Below the pieces are notes generated by a model that had not been told where the DNA came from, did not search any database, and saw only the letters and a program-made list of their open reading frames with translations. A DNA stretch of 15,315 nucleotides from positions 1 through 15,315 of the forward strand of contig JAJBVQ010000227.1 of NCBI GenBank assembly GCA_020859745.1. The letters are read 5' to 3'. A program made the position numbers and the translations under genes. Positions 13,637 through 15,315 of this stretch are shown here, piece by piece. The DNA is from Rikenellaceae bacterium. GTDB taxonomy: Bacteria > Bacteroidota > Bacteroidia > Bacteroidales > Rikenellaceae. How positions within the stretch are numbered: position 1 is the first letter of the stretch; each line of letters starts with the position of its first letter.

Positions 13637-15315
13637 TCACCCTTGGGATTCTGATGCGGTGTCGATAGGCAAATCCACAGTGAAAGTGGTTCCCATGCCG
13701 GTGATGCTTTCGAAAGCGATATGTCCGCCCAGCAGCTCCACGATCTTGCGCGAGAGGGCCAGTCCCAAGCCGCTGCCGCTGCTTTTGGTGGTGAAGTTCG
13801 GCGTGAATATCTTGTTCCGGATCTCTTCGGAAATGCCGGGGCCGTTGTCGCGGAAGCTGACCCATGCCCGGCTGCACATGACCCGCAGGTCGATGTCGAT
13901 CCACGCGTTCTTCTGTCCCGCCATGGCCTGGACGGCATTCTGGCAGATGTTGACGAATACGCGGGTCAGGTGGTCCGGGTCGGCGTTCACCCAGACCGGG
14001 TTCCGGCTGGTTTTGATCGGCAGCGGGACGCTGGCCGCCTCGTCCGTTTCCGGGTCTGCGTCGCCTTCCTGCAGGCTGCATCCACAGTCGAAGTGAAGCC
14101 TGACGCCGATGTTATCGTACCCCGAGTACAGTTTGGCCACGCCGCAGACCAGCGGAACCAGGTCGATGCGTGTGGGATGGCCTTCGCCGAGTTTGGCGAA
14201 GTCCGAGAATTCGCTGGCGATCTTGTTCAGCAGGTCGATCTGGTCGAGCAGCAGGGCCAGCGTGTCTTCCACTTTCGGCCGCAGCTCGGTGTACTCGTCG
14301 CGCTGCATGGATCGTTGCAGCATCTGTATCTTGAGCCGCATCGGGGTCAGCGGGTTCTTGATTTCGTGGGCCACCTGCCGCGCCATTTCGCGCCACGCTC
14401 CCTCGCGCTCGCTCCGGGCCAGCTGGCGGTAGCTCTCTTCGAGGTAGTCGATCATCGTGTTGTACTGTTCGACCAGCATGCCCACCTCGTCGCTGATCTT
14501 GCGGCTGGAGCCTACGGCGTCGATCTTCTGCATCTTGGAGATGTTGCCCATCGCTTCGTGCAGCTGGTTGAAAGGCTTTGTCAGCAGCCGGTAGAGGAAT
14601 TCCGAGAGGATCACGGCCACGCAGAGGATGATCAGGAACAGGTTCAGGATGTCGGCCAGCAGTTCGTGCTGCAGGAAACTGTTAGTCGAGCTGGGGCTGT
14701 AGTATTGCAGGTTCAGGTAACCGCGCACAATGTCACCCGTGAGGATCGGGGCGTAGGCCGAGGTGTACTGCGCACCGCCGATACCGGCCACGTAGTACGG
14801 TCGGCCGAGGTAGTGCAGGTAACGGTAGGCGGCGCTGTTCATGCGGGAGATGTATTCGGACCGTCCCGCCGATGTCGCGATCAAATTGCCTTGAGGATCG
14901 AAGAGGCTGATGCTGTATTCCACGTCCCGCTGTTCATTGGCGAGCCATTCCTGGGCGGTGGTCAGGTCGAAGGGCCGGTTGTGGAGGAATTGGACGATGC
15001 TGTTGCCCAGACGCTGCATATTGTTGTTGACGAAGCGCCGCTGTTCGGCGTTGAAGTTGGTCAGGGTATGGTTCACGATCACCCAGGTGACCGCCAGCAT
15101 GGCGAAAAGCACGACACCGATCACCACGGCGCGTATCTTGAAGGTCATCCGCGTACCCAGCTTCTGGATATTGAAGGTGTACCCGGCCAGTTCGAGCAGC
15201 AGGCCGCAGAGGATGAAAAGCAGCAGGAAAATATAGGCGTACAGCGAAATAGCGTCGAGGATCGTGGTCGCCTTGCGGCTGATCACGAGTATCCCGTGCC
15301 CTTCCTGTCCGTAGT
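13637..15315 (-). CDS. NtrY-like membrane sensor histidine kinase, N-terminal part outside window
   Basis: The frame stays open to the right edge (at least 558 residues plus stop), so the true start lies outside; the GTG at 15284-15286 is used only for numbering. Order: two membrane segments (about 12-36 and 52-72), an extracytoplasmic sensor region (about 73-208), a third membrane segment (209-233), HAMP (about 234-285), dimerisation domain with WREMARQVAHEIKNPLTP and phospho-acceptor His307 (codon 14366-14368), N box NICQNAVQAM (446-455), G1 DNGPGIS (480-486), G2 GSGLGLALS (504-512). A stretch of about 30 acidic, proline-containing residues (401-430) with a CGC motif interrupts the ATPase domain before the N box. 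The WREMARQVAHEIKNPL block is typical of NtrY-type kinases. No response regulator is visible; its partner may lie to the right. The signal sensed is unknown. Confidence 0.93.
   Translation of the reverse strand, partial: YGQEGHGILVISRKATTILDAISLYAYIFLLLFILCGLLLELAGYTFNIQKLGTRMTFKIRAVVIGVVLFAMLAVTWVIVNHTLTNFNAEQRRFVNNNMQRLGNSIVQFLHNRPFDLTTAQEWLANEQRDVEYSISLFDPQGNLIATSAGRSEYISRMNSAAYRYLHYLGRPYYVAGIGGAQYTSAYAPILTGDIVRGYLNLQYYSPSSTNSFLQHELLADILNLFLIILCVAVILSEFLYRLLTKPFNQLHEAMGNISKMQKIDAVGSSRKISDEVGMLVEQYNTMIDYLEESYRQLARSEREGAWREMARQVAHEIKNPLTPMRLKIQMLQRSMQRDEYTELRPKVEDTLALLLDQIDLLNKIASEFSDFAKLGEGHPTRIDLVPLVCGVAKLYSGYDNIGVRLHFDCGCSLQEGDADPETDEAASVPLPIKTSRNPVWVNADPDHLTRVFVNICQNAVQAMAGQKNAWIDIDLRVMCSRAWVSFRDNGPGISEEIRNKIFTPNFTTKSSGSGLGLALSRKIVELLGGHIAFESITGMGTTFTVDLPIDTASESQG

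Noticed and set aside
13509..14081. Upstream extension of the membrane protein frame to 14081
   Set aside because: It overlaps the histidine kinase gene in another frame and crosses the operon promoter; the extra residues are Arg/Pro/Gly-rich shadow sequence.

Overview
The window looks like chromosomal DNA from a gut Bacteroidota, most likely the Rikenellaceae/Alistipes group. The grounds are GC-rich coding sequence, weak or absent Shine-Dalgarno sites, several matches to the Bacteroidota promoter pattern TTTG-N19/20-TAnnTTTG, and typical products (EttA, Der, a secreted GH2 beta-galactosidase, a PNGase F-like protein). The genus is an inference. All ten protein genes lie on the minus strand and are read from high to low coordinates. 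I see no tRNA, rRNA, transposase, phage gene or CRISPR array.

In transcription order: (i) the 3' part of an NtrY-like sensor histidine kinase enters at the right edge. (ii) A two-gene operon follows, with its own promoter (13564-13595): a multipass membrane protein and a small HTH_34-type winged-helix regulator that overlap by 16 nt. (iii) About 1.1 kb without a protein gene (11498-12633) holds GC-rich intergenic repeats, an AT-rich stretch and, on the plus strand, a promoter plus terminator that enclose a probable small RNA of about 130 nt. (iv) der, two tandem secreted paralogues with YD/RHS-like sequence, and a periplasmic GH2 beta-galactosidase are spaced 4-24 nt apart and probably form one unit ending at a strong terminator (4996-5042). 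(v) DUF3795 and a PNGase F-like secreted protein form a second short operon, whose promoter is embedded in that terminator. (vi) After another terminator and a repeat-bearing gap come ettA, an unknown putative lipoprotein gene and hisS, tightly packed and running off the left edge.

Functionally the window mixes translation and ribosome-assembly housekeeping (HisRS, EttA, Der) with envelope-directed functions: PNGase F-like and beta-galactosidase enzymes that could act on host N-glycans, the secreted paralogue pair, and a membrane sensor kinase.

The most notable points are: an EttA whose second ATPase site has Ala in place of the catalytic Walker B Glu; the unannotated plus-strand small RNA candidate; a dispersed intergenic repeat (18-nt identical core with collinear flanking motifs) present in two gaps 9 kb apart; promoters fused into upstream terminators; and an inverted repeat covering the -33 element of the membrane protein/regulator operon.
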